64,000 nucleotides of DNA from Roseateles_B sp041913905 (GTDB taxonomy: Bacteria; Pseudomonadota; Gammaproteobacteria; Burkholderiales; Burkholderiaceae_C), in NCBI GenBank assembly GCA_041913905.1, contig JAYSEK010000002.1:1-64000 (forward strand). Direction: 5' to 3'. The notes under the pieces are model-generated. The model was given only the letters and a program-made list of their open reading frames with translations. It searched no databases and was not told where the DNA came from. Of this stretch, positions 25,311 through 34,153 are shown piece by piece. Position numbers and translations under genes: made by a program. How positions within the stretch are numbered: the stretch's first letter is position 1; each line of letters opens with the position of its first letter.

Positions 25311-26666
25311 ATGAGTGTGAGCTTGCTGTTCCTCCTGAGCCTGCCCTTGCTGGCTGCCATGCTGCTGGCCGTCGGCGGGGTGCTGCTGCTGCTGGGCAGC
25401 ATCCAGTCCCTAGTGATGGGCGTGGCCCTGGTGCTGGGCACCGCCCTGGTGGACTCCCTGCAAGGCGGCAAGCCCCTGCTGCACGTCGGCCTGGCCCTCT
25501 ATCCGGGCGACCTGATGTGTCTGATCCTGCTGCCGGCCACGGTGGTGCGCTGGCCGCGGGCTGCCGGGAAGCCGGGGGAACGGCCCGTCATCCCGCTGGG
25601 CTGGTGGCTGTTCTGCGCGGCCGTGATGCTGAGCCTTGTCCAGGGCCTGATGAGCTTCGGCACCAAGGCTGGCGTCCAGGTGCGCGACTACTTCTACTTC
25701 GTGGTCGTGGTCAGCTATGTGATGAGCTTTCCCTACCGGCCCGAGCGCCTCCAGCGACTGCTGGCCTGGCTGGCCGGACTGGGCGTTGTGCTGCTGCTGC
25801 TGACCACCTACCGCTGGATCGTCTATTACACGCCAATTCCCAGCTTGCTGCCGCCCGGTGGCGTTTACAACATTGATGGGCCCATCCGCGTGATCTGGTC
25901 CAACGATGCCCTGCTGCTGGGCCAGCTGCTGATTGGTGCGCTCTACTTTGCGGACGCCGCACCGGCCCTGCGCACGCTGCGCCTGTGGGCACCGATGCTG
26001 CTGGGCTATGTGCTGGCCTTGCAGCACCGCTCGGTGTGGGGCGCCGTTTTGGTTGGCGCGCTGAGCCCGCTGCTGAGCGGCCGCCGCGCGGTCTCGGCCT
26101 GGCGTCAGCTGGGCCTGTTCGCGCTGATCCTGGCGGTGGTGGTGGTGCCCCTGCTGCTGGCACCCCGCTCGGAGCTGGCAGCCCAGATCGGGCAGTCGGC
26201 CCAACGCGCCGTGCGCGGCCAGGACACTACCGCTGAGCGGCTGCAGAGCTGGGGCGTGATCCTGCGTCGCTGGGTGGATCTGGGGCCGCGCTCCATCGTC
26301 ATCGGCAACGCGTTCGGCACCGACAACTCGCGCTACGTGATCGACAGCAATGGCATGCCGCGCCTGCTGGAGTACGGCGCCCACAATATGTACGTACAGA
26401 CGGTCTTCAACACCGGCTTGCTGGGTTTGGGCGGGTTCCTGGCGGCTCTGGCGGCCGTGCTGCGCGGCCTGCGCCGCCGCATCGCCGCCGAACCTTCGCA
26501 GCCTCTGCCAGTGCTGCTCTTCACCCTCAACGTGACGATGGTGGTGTATTTCGTGCCCTACGGCGTGACCTATGTGCAGGGGCTGTGGCTGGGCTTGGGT
26601 GCGGCCTGCGCCGCGGCGGCGAGGGCTCCGGTGTCCTTGCGGGGAGGACGGCATGTCGCGGTCTGA
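25311..26666 (+). CDS. O-antigen ligase/Wzy-like polymerase
   Basis: The 451-residue protein has about 10-12 membrane segments and a large periplasmic loop (RSELAAQIGQSAQRAVRGQDTTAERLQSWGVI to HNMYVQTVFNTGLLG). The HNMYVQTVFNTG segment is the Wzy_C/O-antigen ligase signature. In this locus it most likely polymerises repeat units in the periplasm. ATG 25311 is preferred over TTG 25302. Its 3' end overlaps the start of the glycoside hydrolase gene. Confidence 0.8.
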   Translation: MSVSLLFLLSLPLLAAMLLAVGGVLLLLGSIQSLVMGVALVLGTALVDSLQGGKPLLHVGLALYPGDLMCLILLPATVVRWPRAAGKPGERPVIPLGWWLFCAAVMLSLVQGLMSFGTKAGVQVRDYFYFVVVVSYVMSFPYRPERLQRLLAWLAGLGVVLLLLTTYRWIVYYTPIPSLLPPGGVYNIDGPIRVIWSNDALLLGQLLIGALYFADAAPALRTLRLWAPMLLGYVLALQHRSVWGAVLVGALSPLLSGRRAVSAWRQLGLFALILAVVVVPLLLAPRSELAAQIGQSAQRAVRGQDTTAERLQSWGVILRRWVDLGPRSIVIGNAFGTDNSRYVIDSNGMPRLLEYGAHNMYVQTVFNTGLLGLGGFLAALAAVLRGLRRRIAAEPSQPLPVLLFTLNVTMVVYFVPYGVTYVQGLWLGLGAACAAAARAPVSLRGGRHVAV

Positions 26667-28014
26667 CGGCGGGCAAGACCTGACCCCCACCGTGTCGCGC
26701 CGGCTGATGCGCCTGCTCAGCGCGGTCTTGCTCGTCGTGCTGGGTGCGACGCCGTCGGCGGCCGGGACGGATCCCTATCTGCAGGCCACGCAGGGCCGCA
26801 GCCAGACCATCACCGCCGCCTTCTTTGGCACGCACTTCCACCGCCTGGACCTGGGCCTGCCGAACGATCCTGGCCGCACGCGCTGGCCGCAGCAGCCCCT
26901 GGGGCACCTGCGCCTGTGGGACGCCCAGACCACCTGGTTCAACTTACAGCCGGCACCCGACCGCTGGCAGTTCGAGCGGCTCGATGCCTATGTGGCCGCG
27001 GCCGAGGCCGCGGGCGCGCGGGTTCTGGTCACCCTTGGCATGACCCCCGCCTGGAATTCCAGCCGACCCGAAGAGCCCTGTCCCTACACCGAGGGCTGCA
27101 GCGCCGAGCCTCGCGACCTCTCAGCCTGGAAGGACTATGTGCGCACCCTGGCCCGGCGCTACGGCAAGCGTGTCGCCGCCTACGAACTGTGGAACGAGCC
27201 GCTGCTGTCCGAGCTGCCGCGAGACCGCGGCCAGCGCGGCTTCTACACCGGCAGTGTGCACCGCCTGGTCGCCATGGCTGAGGCCGCGCGCCAGGCCCTG
27301 GACGAGACCGTGCCCGGCACGCCCCTGTGCACGCCGGGCTTCACCAACGGTGTGGACCGTCTGGCCCTGTTTCTGTCGGCCGGCGGTGAGCGGCAGGTGC
27401 AGGCCCTGTGTTTCCATCTCTATGCCGAGAGCAATTTGCAGCTGGCCCTCACCCTGGTGAGCCTGCAGCGCCTGCAGCGCGAACGGGGCCTCGGCGCGCT
27501 GCCGCTGTGGAACACCGAGACGGGCGTCGAGGTGGCATCGCCTGGCGAGAAGCCGCTCGGCGGCGTGGTCGGCAGCTGGGATGCGGCGGCCGCGCGCCTG
27601 GCCCAGTCCCTGGTGCTCAGCGCGGCTGCCGGCGTACAGCGCTTCTACCAATACGCCTGGGACAACGGGCGCAGCGGCCTGGTCGATGCCCAGGGCCGTC
27701 CGCGCCCCGCGCTGGCCGCCTTCGCGCAGGTGCAGGACTGGCTGATGGACCGCCGCGTGGGCCCCTGCCGCCAGCCCTGGCTGAACCGGCCCGGCCTGGT
27801 CGCCTGTGAGACTCAGGGGGCCGACGGCCGCCACTGGCTGCTGTGGCATACGGGCCCTGAGGCCCTGCGGCTGAGGCGGTCGCAGCTGGCCCGCGCGCTG
27901 GGAGCCCGCGAGCTGCGTGACCCCGCTAAGCAGGAACGCGCCGATGTCCGCGAGTTCATCGACGTCGGTCAGGCCCTGGTTCGCGTGGCCGTGGTGGAAG
28001 GGGGAAGCCGATGA
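26653..28014 (+). CDS. secreted glycoside hydrolase, GH39/PslG-like
   Basis: The 453-residue protein has an N-terminal hydrophobic signal (RLLSAVLLVVLGATPSAAG) and a (beta/alpha)8 clan-A hydrolase body. The acid/base is probably Glu182 in AYELWNEPLL; the nucleophile is probably Glu289 in LWNTETGVE. The spacing and length resemble PslG of the Pseudomonas Psl locus, which trims or releases its own polymer. A role in clearing or sizing the exopolysaccharide in the periplasm is inferred. ATG 26653 has GGAGG just upstream; ATG 26707, right before the hydrophobic segment, is an alternative start. The 16-bp dispersed motif lies between these two starts. Confidence 0.8.
   Translation: MSRSDGGQDLTPTVSRRLMRLLSAVLLVVLGATPSAAGTDPYLQATQGRSQTITAAFFGTHFHRLDLGLPNDPGRTRWPQQPLGHLRLWDAQTTWFNLQPAPDRWQFERLDAYVAAAEAAGARVLVTLGMTPAWNSSRPEEPCPYTEGCSAEPRDLSAWKDYVRTLARRYGKRVAAYELWNEPLLSELPRDRGQRGFYTGSVHRLVAMAEAARQALDETVPGTPLCTPGFTNGVDRLALFLSAGGERQVQALCFHLYAESNLQLALTLVSLQRLQRERGLGALPLWNTETGVEVASPGEKPLGGVVGSWDAAAARLAQSLVLSAAAGVQRFYQYAWDNGRSGLVDAQGRPRPALAAFAQVQDWLMDRRVGPCRQPWLNRPGLVACETQGADGRHWLLWHTGPEALRLRRSQLARALGARELRDPAKQERADVREFIDVGQALVRVAVVEGGSR
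26672..26687 (-). repeat. dispersed 16-bp motif, copy 3
   Basis: On the minus strand this is GGGGTCAGGTCTTGCC, identical to copies 1, 2 and 4. It encodes GQDLTP in the N-terminal extension of the glycoside hydrolase. That suggests the extension arose from an inserted or intergenic element. Confidence 0.75.
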
Positions 28015-28877
28015 AGCGCTCGCTGTGCGCGCTGATGAGCTGCTTCAATCGCCGCGACAAGACCCTGGCCTGCCTGGACACGCTGGCGCCTGAGCGCCAG
28101 GCGCTGCAGGCTCGGGGCATAGAGCTGCAGGCCGTGCTGCTGGATGACGGCAGCACGGACGGCACGGCCGAGGCCGTGGCCGCCGCCCACCCCTGGGTGA
28201 CCGTGGTGCGTGGTCCAGGTCAGCTCTACTGGTGCCGGGGCATGCACCTGGCCCAGCAGCAGCCGCTGGCCCGCGCGGCCGACTGGCAGCTCTGGCTCAA
28301 TGACGACGTGTTGCTGGAGCCTGGCTGCCTGGCTCGCCTGCTGGACTGCGAGCAGTCGCTGAGCGCGCAGGGACTGCTCGGCCTGGTGGTGGGGGCCACG
28401 CGCGACGTGCGCACCGGTCTCGTCAGCTATGGCGGCGAGCGGCGCCTGAGCCGCTGGCGGCGTTCGCGCTTCAGCCTGTTGGCGCCAGGTGATCAGCCGC
28501 AGCTGTGCGACGCCATGAACGGCAACATCGTGCTGCTGCCCCGTGAGGCCCGCGAGCGCGTCGGCGATCTAGATCCCGCCTTCGAGCACGCCATGGGCGA
28601 TACCGACTATGGGCTGCGAGCCCGCGCCCTGGGCCTGGGCGTCTGGCTGGCGCCGGGCTATATGGGCTGGTGTTCGGACAACCCGCGCACCGGCACCTAC
28701 CATGACCGCAGCCTGCCCTGGGCCCGGCGCTGGCAGCTGATGCTGTCGCGCAAGGGTCTGCCCTGGCGCTCCTGGCTGCACTTCACGCGTCGCCACATGG
28801 GCCCGGCCTGGCCGCTCTTCTTCGTCTGGCCCTATCTGCGCCTGCAGTTGGAGCGCTGGCGGAGGCCCGGCCCATGA
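28011..28877 (+). CDS. glycosyltransferase family 2 protein
   Basis: The 288-residue GT-A fold protein has SLCALMSCFNRRDKTLACL, QAVLLDDGSTDGTAEAV (nucleotide-binding), and LWLNDDVLLEPG with the metal-binding Asp pair. The later EHAMGDTDYGLRARALG is the catalytic ED-type region. It resembles rhamnosyl- and galactosyl-transferases of the WcaA/GT2 type, but the donor is uncertain. It overlaps both neighbours at ATGA. Confidence 0.85.
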   Translation: MKRSLCALMSCFNRRDKTLACLDTLAPERQALQARGIELQAVLLDDGSTDGTAEAVAAAHPWVTVVRGPGQLYWCRGMHLAQQQPLARAADWQLWLNDDVLLEPGCLARLLDCEQSLSAQGLLGLVVGATRDVRTGLVSYGGERRLSRWRRSRFSLLAPGDQPQLCDAMNGNIVLLPREARERVGDLDPAFEHAMGDTDYGLRARALGLGVWLAPGYMGWCSDNPRTGTYHDRSLPWARRWQLMLSRKGLPWRSWLHFTRRHMGPAWPLFFVWPYLRLQLERWRRPGP

Positions 28878-29992
28878 GCGGCACGCAGCAGCGCCTGCGC
28901 GTGGCCGTGCTGAGCAATGCGCCAGTGCCCTACCGCACGCCCATGTGGGCCCGCGTGGCGCAGCAGCTGGACCTGCAGATGGTCTACTGCACCGATCCCT
29001 GGGTGGACCCGGCGCTGCGCGAGCAGGGGCGGGGCTATGGCGTGCATGTGCTGGGCGGGGCCGTCTGGCAGGGGGAACGGCGCTTCCTGCATGCGGACCT
29101 CAAGGTCTGGTCTCTGCTGGGTCGGCTGGATCCGGACGTGGTCGTCACTACCGGCTTCATCCCCACCTTCCTCGTGGGCCAGCTCTGGGCGGCCCGGCAT
29201 GGGCGGCCGCATGCCGTGATGAGCGACGGCAGCTGGCGCCAGGAGCAGAGCCTCAGCGCGCTGCACCAGACCCTGCGCCGTTGGGTCTATCCGCGGGCTG
29301 CGGCCCTTGTCGGCGCCGGGCAGGGCACGCTGCAGGTGTTCCAGCACTACGCAGCGCCGGCGCAGCGCTGCTTTCTGGCACCCCTATGCGTGGACAACGA
29401 GCGCTTCGCCTCCGCGGCCCTTCACGCCATGCGCGAGGCGGAGCTGCTCTTCTCCGGCCGCCTCGTGCCTCATAAACAGCCGCTGATGGCCTTGGACATC
29501 GCCGTGGGGGTCTCCCTTCGCTTGGGGCGCCGCGTGCGTCTGCGCGTGCTGGGCGACGGGCCCCTGCGTGAGGCCCTCCAGCAGGCCGCCGAGCGCGTGA
29601 CTGAGCACGTCGAGTTGCAGTGCCTGGGCTACCGTCCGCAGGCCGAGCTACCGGCCCTCTATGCCGGCGCCGGCCTGCTGCTGTTTCCGACCCAGTGGGA
29701 GCCCTGGGGCCTGGTCGCCAATGAGGCCTGCGCGGCCGGCGTGCCGGTGCTGGTCAGCGAGGGGGCTGGCTGCGCGGGCGACCTGATCCTGGACGGCGTC
29801 AACGGCCGCGTGCTGCCGCCGCACCTGGAGGACTGGGTGGACGCCGCCAGCGCCCTGCTGAAGAACGAGCCCCTGCGCCGTCGCCTGGGCGCCGCCGCGC
29901 AGTCTCGGGTGCGGCAGGGCTGGACCTTCGACCGCGCCGCCGAGGGCTTTGTGCGGGCCATGGCCTGCGCGGAACAGGAGCGCCGGCCATGA
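28874..29992 (+). CDS. glycosyltransferase family 4 protein
   Basis: The 372-residue GT-B protein opens with LRVAVLSNAPVPYRTPMW. The middle shows AELLFSGRLVPHKQPL. The donor-binding end is FPTQWEPWGLVANEACAAGVPVLVSEGAGCAGDLI, a good E-x7-E motif. Fully coupled by ATGA overlaps in the plus-strand operon; sugar specificity unknown. Confidence 0.85.
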   Translation: MSGTQQRLRVAVLSNAPVPYRTPMWARVAQQLDLQMVYCTDPWVDPALREQGRGYGVHVLGGAVWQGERRFLHADLKVWSLLGRLDPDVVVTTGFIPTFLVGQLWAARHGRPHAVMSDGSWRQEQSLSALHQTLRRWVYPRAAALVGAGQGTLQVFQHYAAPAQRCFLAPLCVDNERFASAALHAMREAELLFSGRLVPHKQPLMALDIAVGVSLRLGRRVRLRVLGDGPLREALQQAAERVTEHVELQCLGYRPQAELPALYAGAGLLLFPTQWEPWGLVANEACAAGVPVLVSEGAGCAGDLILDGVNGRVLPPHLEDWVDAASALLKNEPLRRRLGAAAQSRVRQGWTFDRAAEGFVRAMACAEQERRP

Positions 29993-31161
29993 GTCTGCCG
30001 CCGCCCGGTAAGACCTGTCCCTCTGTGCTGCTGGTGCACAACCGCTACCAGCAGGCCGGCGGGGAGGATGCCGTTGTCGAGAGCGAGGCCGCGCTGCTGC
30101 AGGCCCACGGCCACCGCGTGCTGCGCCACGAGCGTCACAACGAGGAACTGCACCGGCTGGCGCCCTGGAGGGGCGCGGCGCAGGCCTTCTGGTCCTCTGC
30201 CACCTCGCGCGCGCTCGATGCGCTGATCGAGGCTCAGCGCCCCGATCTCCTGCATGTGCACAACACCTGGCCTCTCGTGTCGCCGGCCGTGTTCTGGGCG
30301 GCGCGGCGCCACGGCCTGCCCGTGGTGCTGACGCTGCACAATGCCCGCCTGGTCTGCCCGCAGGCCCTGATGCTGCGCGAGGGTCGGCCCTGCACCGACT
30401 GCGTGGGCCGCCTGCCCTGGCGCGGTGTGCTGCACCGGTGTTACCGCGACAGCGCGATGGAGACGGCCCTGGTGGCAGGCGTGACCCAGCTGCACCGGCT
30501 GCTGGGCACCTGGGCCGACAAGGTCGACCGCTACATCGTGCTGAGCGAGTTCGCCCGCCAGCTCTTCGTCCGGGGCGGGCTGCCGGCCCGGCGCATCGTG
30601 ATCAAGCCCCATTTCGCTGACATCCCCGAGCTGCCGGAGCAGCCCCGCCAGGGCCTGCTCTTCGTGGGCCGGCTGGCCGAGGAGAAGGGGTTGCCGCTGC
30701 TGGTCCGAGCGGCCGAGGCCCTGCCGGCGGGCGAGCGTATCACCGTGATCGGCGACGGGCCTCTGCGTGAGACGCTGCAGTCCCATCCGCGCCTGCATCT
30801 GCTGGGCGCGCTGCCCGCTGCGGAGGTGCAGGCCCACATGCGTCACGCGCAGGCCCTGGTCCTGCCCAGCCTCGTCTATGAGATGTTTCCACGCGCCCTG
30901 GTGGAGGCGGCGGCCTGCGGCTTGCCGGTGCTGGCGGCCAGCCACGGCCCCATGCCCGAGCTGGTGGATCACGAGTGCACGGGCCTGCTCTTCGAGCCCG
31001 GTGATGCCGCGTCCCTGGGTGCGGTGATGCTGCGCGTGCTCGCGGCACCTGAAGACGCCCGCCGCTGGGGCCAGGCCGCCCGCAACCACCAGCGCGCCCA
31101 CTGGAGCGCCGAGACCAACTACCTTCAACTCAGCCGGATCTATGCCGAACTCCTCCGCTGA
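29989..31161 (+). CDS. glycosyltransferase family 4 protein
   Basis: The 390-residue GT-B protein begins with SVLLVHNRYQQAGGEDAVVESE, a common start for GT4 enzymes of capsule loci. It contains LTLHNARLVCPQALMLREGRPCTDC with a CxxC-type pair. It ends with GRLAEEKGLPLLVRAAE and YEMFPRALVEAAACGLPVLA (E-x7-E). The 3' end overlaps the acyltransferase gene by 20 bases. Confidence 0.85.
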   Translation: MSLPPPGKTCPSVLLVHNRYQQAGGEDAVVESEAALLQAHGHRVLRHERHNEELHRLAPWRGAAQAFWSSATSRALDALIEAQRPDLLHVHNTWPLVSPAVFWAARRHGLPVVLTLHNARLVCPQALMLREGRPCTDCVGRLPWRGVLHRCYRDSAMETALVAGVTQLHRLLGTWADKVDRYIVLSEFARQLFVRGGLPARRIVIKPHFADIPELPEQPRQGLLFVGRLAEEKGLPLLVRAAEALPAGERITVIGDGPLRETLQSHPRLHLLGALPAAEVQAHMRHAQALVLPSLVYEMFPRALVEAAACGLPVLAASHGPMPELVDHECTGLLFEPGDAASLGAVMLRVLAAPEDARRWGQAARNHQRAHWSAETNYLQLSRIYAELLR

Positions 31162-32143
31162 CCCCCAGGATGGGCGGCTGGGCAACCTCCAGGCCTTGCG
31201 TGCCGTGGCTGCGCTGGCCGTGGTGCTCTTCCATGTCCTCGAGACCTCGGTGCACCAGCAGCGGCCGGTGCAGCTGATGGCGCTGCTGTCGGGTTGGGGT
31301 GCCTGGGGTGTGGACCTGTTCTTCGTGCTGTCCGGCTTCGTGATGGTCTACACCCAGCAGCGGCGTCCGCGCGACGCGGGGCGTTTCCTGGCCGACCGGC
31401 TCTGGCGCATCGTGCCCCTGTACTGGCTGCTGACGCTGACGGTGGTGCTGCTGCAACTGCTGCGCCCCGCGCTCTTCCATGGCGCCCTGGCCGACGGCCG
31501 CCAGGTGCTGGCCTCGCTGGGCTTCGCCTCGGGGGCCTGGCTGGGACGTCCGCCGGTGCTGTGGCTGGGCTGGACGCTGGAGTGGGAGATGGGCTTCTAC
31601 CTGCTCTTCACCCTGGGCCTGCTGCTGCCCTTGCGCGCAGGACCGGCCCTCTGCGTGAGCTTGGGCTTGGCCGCGCTGATCGCTCTTGGCGCGGACGCGC
31701 TGGGCCTGGAGTTCCTGCTGGGCATGGGCCTGGCCGCTCTGCACCGCCGCCTGCCGGCGCGCCGGGCCTGGGCACCCTGGCTGCTGGCCCTGGGCTCGCT
31801 GGGCCTGCTCGCCTCGTTGGGTCAGGCGGCGCCGGTCCAGCGCCTGCTGCACTGGGGCATGCCTGCCGCACTGCTGGTGCTGGGCGCCCTGGGCCTGCCC
31901 CAGACGCGCTGGGCACCGGGCCAGTGGCTGGGCGACGCCTCCTACAGCCTCTACCTCGTCCAGGCGCTGAGCATCCCGGCCCTGTACCGCCTGCTGCGCC
32001 TGTGGCCGGGCCTGCAGGCCGACGGGGTCGCGCTGCTGGTGATCGCGGGCACGGCGCTGGCTGGCCTGGCCTGCCACCGCTGGGTGGAGCGGCCGCTGCT
32101 GCACCTGCGCCGAAGCGCGGCGCTCAGCCCGCCCAGGCCCTGA
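31142..32143 (+). CDS. acyltransferase 3 family membrane protein
   Basis: The 333-residue protein of the acyltransferase 3 (OafA/WecH/ExoZ) family has about ten membrane segments. The signatures are LQALRAVAALAVVLFHV with the catalytic His, GVDLFFVLSGFVMVY, and a DASYSLYLVQALSIP near the end. It probably O-acetylates a sugar of the repeat unit. It is the last gene of the plus-strand operon. Its end overlaps, tail to tail by 20 bases, the end of the minus-strand glycosyltransferase gene. Confidence 0.85.
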   Translation: MPNSSADPQDGRLGNLQALRAVAALAVVLFHVLETSVHQQRPVQLMALLSGWGAWGVDLFFVLSGFVMVYTQQRRPRDAGRFLADRLWRIVPLYWLLTLTVVLLQLLRPALFHGALADGRQVLASLGFASGAWLGRPPVLWLGWTLEWEMGFYLLFTLGLLLPLRAGPALCVSLGLAALIALGADALGLEFLLGMGLAALHRRLPARRAWAPWLLALGSLGLLASLGQAAPVQRLLHWGMPAALLVLGALGLPQTRWAPGQWLGDASYSLYLVQALSIPALYRLLRLWPGLQADGVALLVIAGTALAGLACHRWVERPLLHLRRSAALSPPRP

Positions 32144-33257
32144 GCACGCGCGGGATTTCGTCCTTGGGGCGCACGCCGTCGTGGAAGATGCGCGGCGCCG
32201 GCGGCGGCATGCGGCGGCCCTGGCGGCGGGCCTCGCGCAGTGCCGAGGTGATGCGCAGCATGTCGCGCACTCGGTGGTACTGGGTGTGCCCGGCCAGGAC
32301 GAAGTCGCGCGCCGAGGTGCCCATGGCCAGCAGGCCGGCGTCGTCCTCCAGGGACCGGTCGCACAGGCGCAGCAGGCTGGGCATGTTCTCGTAGAGCGCC
32401 CAGTGGACGCCCTCGCGGGCCAGGCGGTCCACGCCCTCGAGCCGGTAATCCAGCAGGGGAGTCCCGCTGGTCATGGCGATGTAGGGCCGGTCCGACAGAT
32501 AGAAGGGCGCCCGCCCGCCCGGGAAGCCGCCCACTTGCAGCCGGCCCAGGGCCATGGCCCGGTGCTGCTCTGCAAAGGGCACGGGGCCCTGCCAGCCGGC
32601 CTGACCCTCCCAGCCGTGCCCGAAGAGACCGAAGCGCGGACCGTAGCGCTGGCTCAGAATCTCCACCATGGCCCGTCGCTGCCGGGCAGCGCGATTGATG
32701 GGATTGAAGGGATTGCGTCCGGCGTGGTGGCTGCCGACGAAGACCACGTCGAAGGGCGGCGGCTCCGGCCGCGGCGTCGGCGCGGCGAAGCGCACCTGGC
32801 AGGCCCCGTGCGGCATCAGCACCAGGTTGCGGGCCCCGGCGGCCACCACGGCGTCGGCCACCGGCCCCAGCACGGTGAGGAAGCTCAGGTCAGCTGCGGC
32901 GCAGGCCTGGCGCAGGCTAGCGGGGGTGCGGTGCAGCCAGCGCCCGAAGGCATCGCCGCTGCTGACCAGCACCAGCAGTTCCGGCTGCAATCGGCGCGCG
33001 GCCTGCAGGAAGGGGCGCGGGTCGGGCAGGGGGCCGTGGTAGCACTGCAGCCACAGGGTGTCTACGCCTTCGTCCTGGATGAGGCGCAGGGCGCGCTCGA
33101 AGGCCGCTTCGGTGGCCCGCGCTCCGGGGGCTGGGTCCAGGTAGGGCAGGGCCTGCGCCCAGGCCAGGGCGCCCTCCTGCACCAGGCGCAGCATGCCCTC
33201 GTGGTAGCCGGGCTGGTCCGCCACGTTGGCGCCCTGCAGCAGCATCAGCAGACGCAT
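32124..33257 (-). CDS. CgeB-like glycosyltransferase
   Basis: The 377-residue GT-B-like protein reads MRLLMLLQGANVADQPGYHEG, with DVVFVGSHHAGRNPFNPINRAARQRRAMVEIL in the middle. A C-terminal donor half follows (MALGRLQVGGFPGGRAPFYLSDRPYIAMTSGTPLLDY). This resembles the spore-maturation CgeB/Glyco_trans_1_2 proteins. It is three bases downstream of the TagA/CpsF-type gene and probably co-transcribed with it. The donor sugar is unknown. Confidence 0.65.
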   Translation of the reverse strand: MRLLMLLQGANVADQPGYHEGMLRLVQEGALAWAQALPYLDPAPGARATEAAFERALRLIQDEGVDTLWLQCYHGPLPDPRPFLQAARRLQPELLVLVSSGDAFGRWLHRTPASLRQACAAADLSFLTVLGPVADAVVAAGARNLVLMPHGACQVRFAAPTPRPEPPPFDVVFVGSHHAGRNPFNPINRAARQRRAMVEILSQRYGPRFGLFGHGWEGQAGWQGPVPFAEQHRAMALGRLQVGGFPGGRAPFYLSDRPYIAMTSGTPLLDYRLEGVDRLAREGVHWALYENMPSLLRLCDRSLEDDAGLLAMGTSARDFVLAGHTQYHRVRDMLRITSALREARRQGRRMPPPAPRIFHDGVRPKDEIPRVLRAWAG

Positions 33258-33260
33258 GGA

Positions 33261-34037
33261 TCAGCCTTCGCGCCGCCGTCGCAAGCGACGCAGTAGGGCG
33301 CCGGGCAGGGCGGCCAGGCACAGGCCCAGGAACTGGCTGTTGCCGAGCAGGTAGCGCTTCCAGAGACGGCCGGGCTCCTGTGCCAGGCGGTACAGCCATT
33401 CCAGGCCGCTGCGCTGCATCCACCGCGGCGCCCGGGTCTGCGTGCCCGCCAGCAGGGGGAAGGCATAGCCCACGCCTAGGCAGAGGGCGTCCAGGCGGGG
33501 CGCATGGCGGCGCATCCAGAACTCCTGCTTGGGGCAGCCCAGGCCCACGAAGACCATCCGTGCGCCGGATGCCCGGATGCGCGCTACGGCGGCAGCGTCC
33601 TCGGGCGGTTCCTCGGGCAGCAGGGGCGGAGATTCGGCCCCGGCGATGGGGAGGGCCGGGAAGCGCTGGCGCACCTGTGCCAACAGGCGGGCGAGCTCGG
33701 CCTCGCTACCGCCGTAGAAGTAGGCCGGCAGGCCTAGCACTTCGGCCTGCGCCAGCAGAACCAGGGTCAGGGTGGGGCCGCTGAGCCGGTCCACGCCGCG
33801 CAGGCCCAGCAGGCCGCGCAGGGCCCAGACCAGGGGCATGCCATCGGTCAGCACCAGCGCGGCCTCGTCCAGCGTGGCTGCCAGGGCGGGACGGTGCCGG
33901 GCGCGGGAAAGCATGTCCACATTGGCCAGGCAGACATAGCCCGGCTGGCGCCGCTGGGCCCGCCGCAGCAGCTCGGACAGGACCGGGGCCTGCTCGCCCG
34001 GCGTCAGGCGCAGACCGAAGAGCCGACACTCCCTCAT
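33261..34037 (-). CDS. WecG/TagA/CpsF family glycosyltransferase
   Basis: The 258-residue GT26 enzyme shows the family signatures YVCLANVDMLSRARHRPAL, LVLTDGMPLVWALRGLLG, GLRGVDRLSGPTL, PAYFYGGSEAE and VFVGLGCPKQEFWMRRH. These enzymes typically transfer ManNAc or ManNAcA; UDP-ManNAc could come from the nearby wecB gene. No ribosome site is obvious. ATG 34037 is chosen because the family usually starts just before this sequence; in-frame TTG starts lie upstream. Confidence 0.85.
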   Translation of the reverse strand: MRECRLFGLRLTPGEQAPVLSELLRRAQRRQPGYVCLANVDMLSRARHRPALAATLDEAALVLTDGMPLVWALRGLLGLRGVDRLSGPTLTLVLLAQAEVLGLPAYFYGGSEAELARLLAQVRQRFPALPIAGAESPPLLPEEPPEDAAAVARIRASGARMVFVGLGCPKQEFWMRRHAPRLDALCLGVGYAFPLLAGTQTRAPRWMQRSGLEWLYRLAQEPGRLWKRYLLGNSQFLGLCLAALPGALLRRLRRRREG

Positions 34038-34071
34038 CTGGGCGGGCTGGGCGGTCGCCGATTCAATTGGG

Positions 34072-34077
34072 GATAAT
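34072..34077 (+). promoter_or_regulatory. possible -10 element for the epimerase gene
   Basis: GATAAT lies in a locally AT-richer stretch between the divergent TagA/CpsF and epimerase genes. No good -35 is visible 17 bases upstream. Confidence 0.3.
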
Positions 34078-34153
34078 CCGTCGTTCAAAATGCCGGGCGC
34101 CAAGCCTGGGCAGCGAGCCCGGGTTCCTACGGGCCCAACTTACCGAGGTTAAT

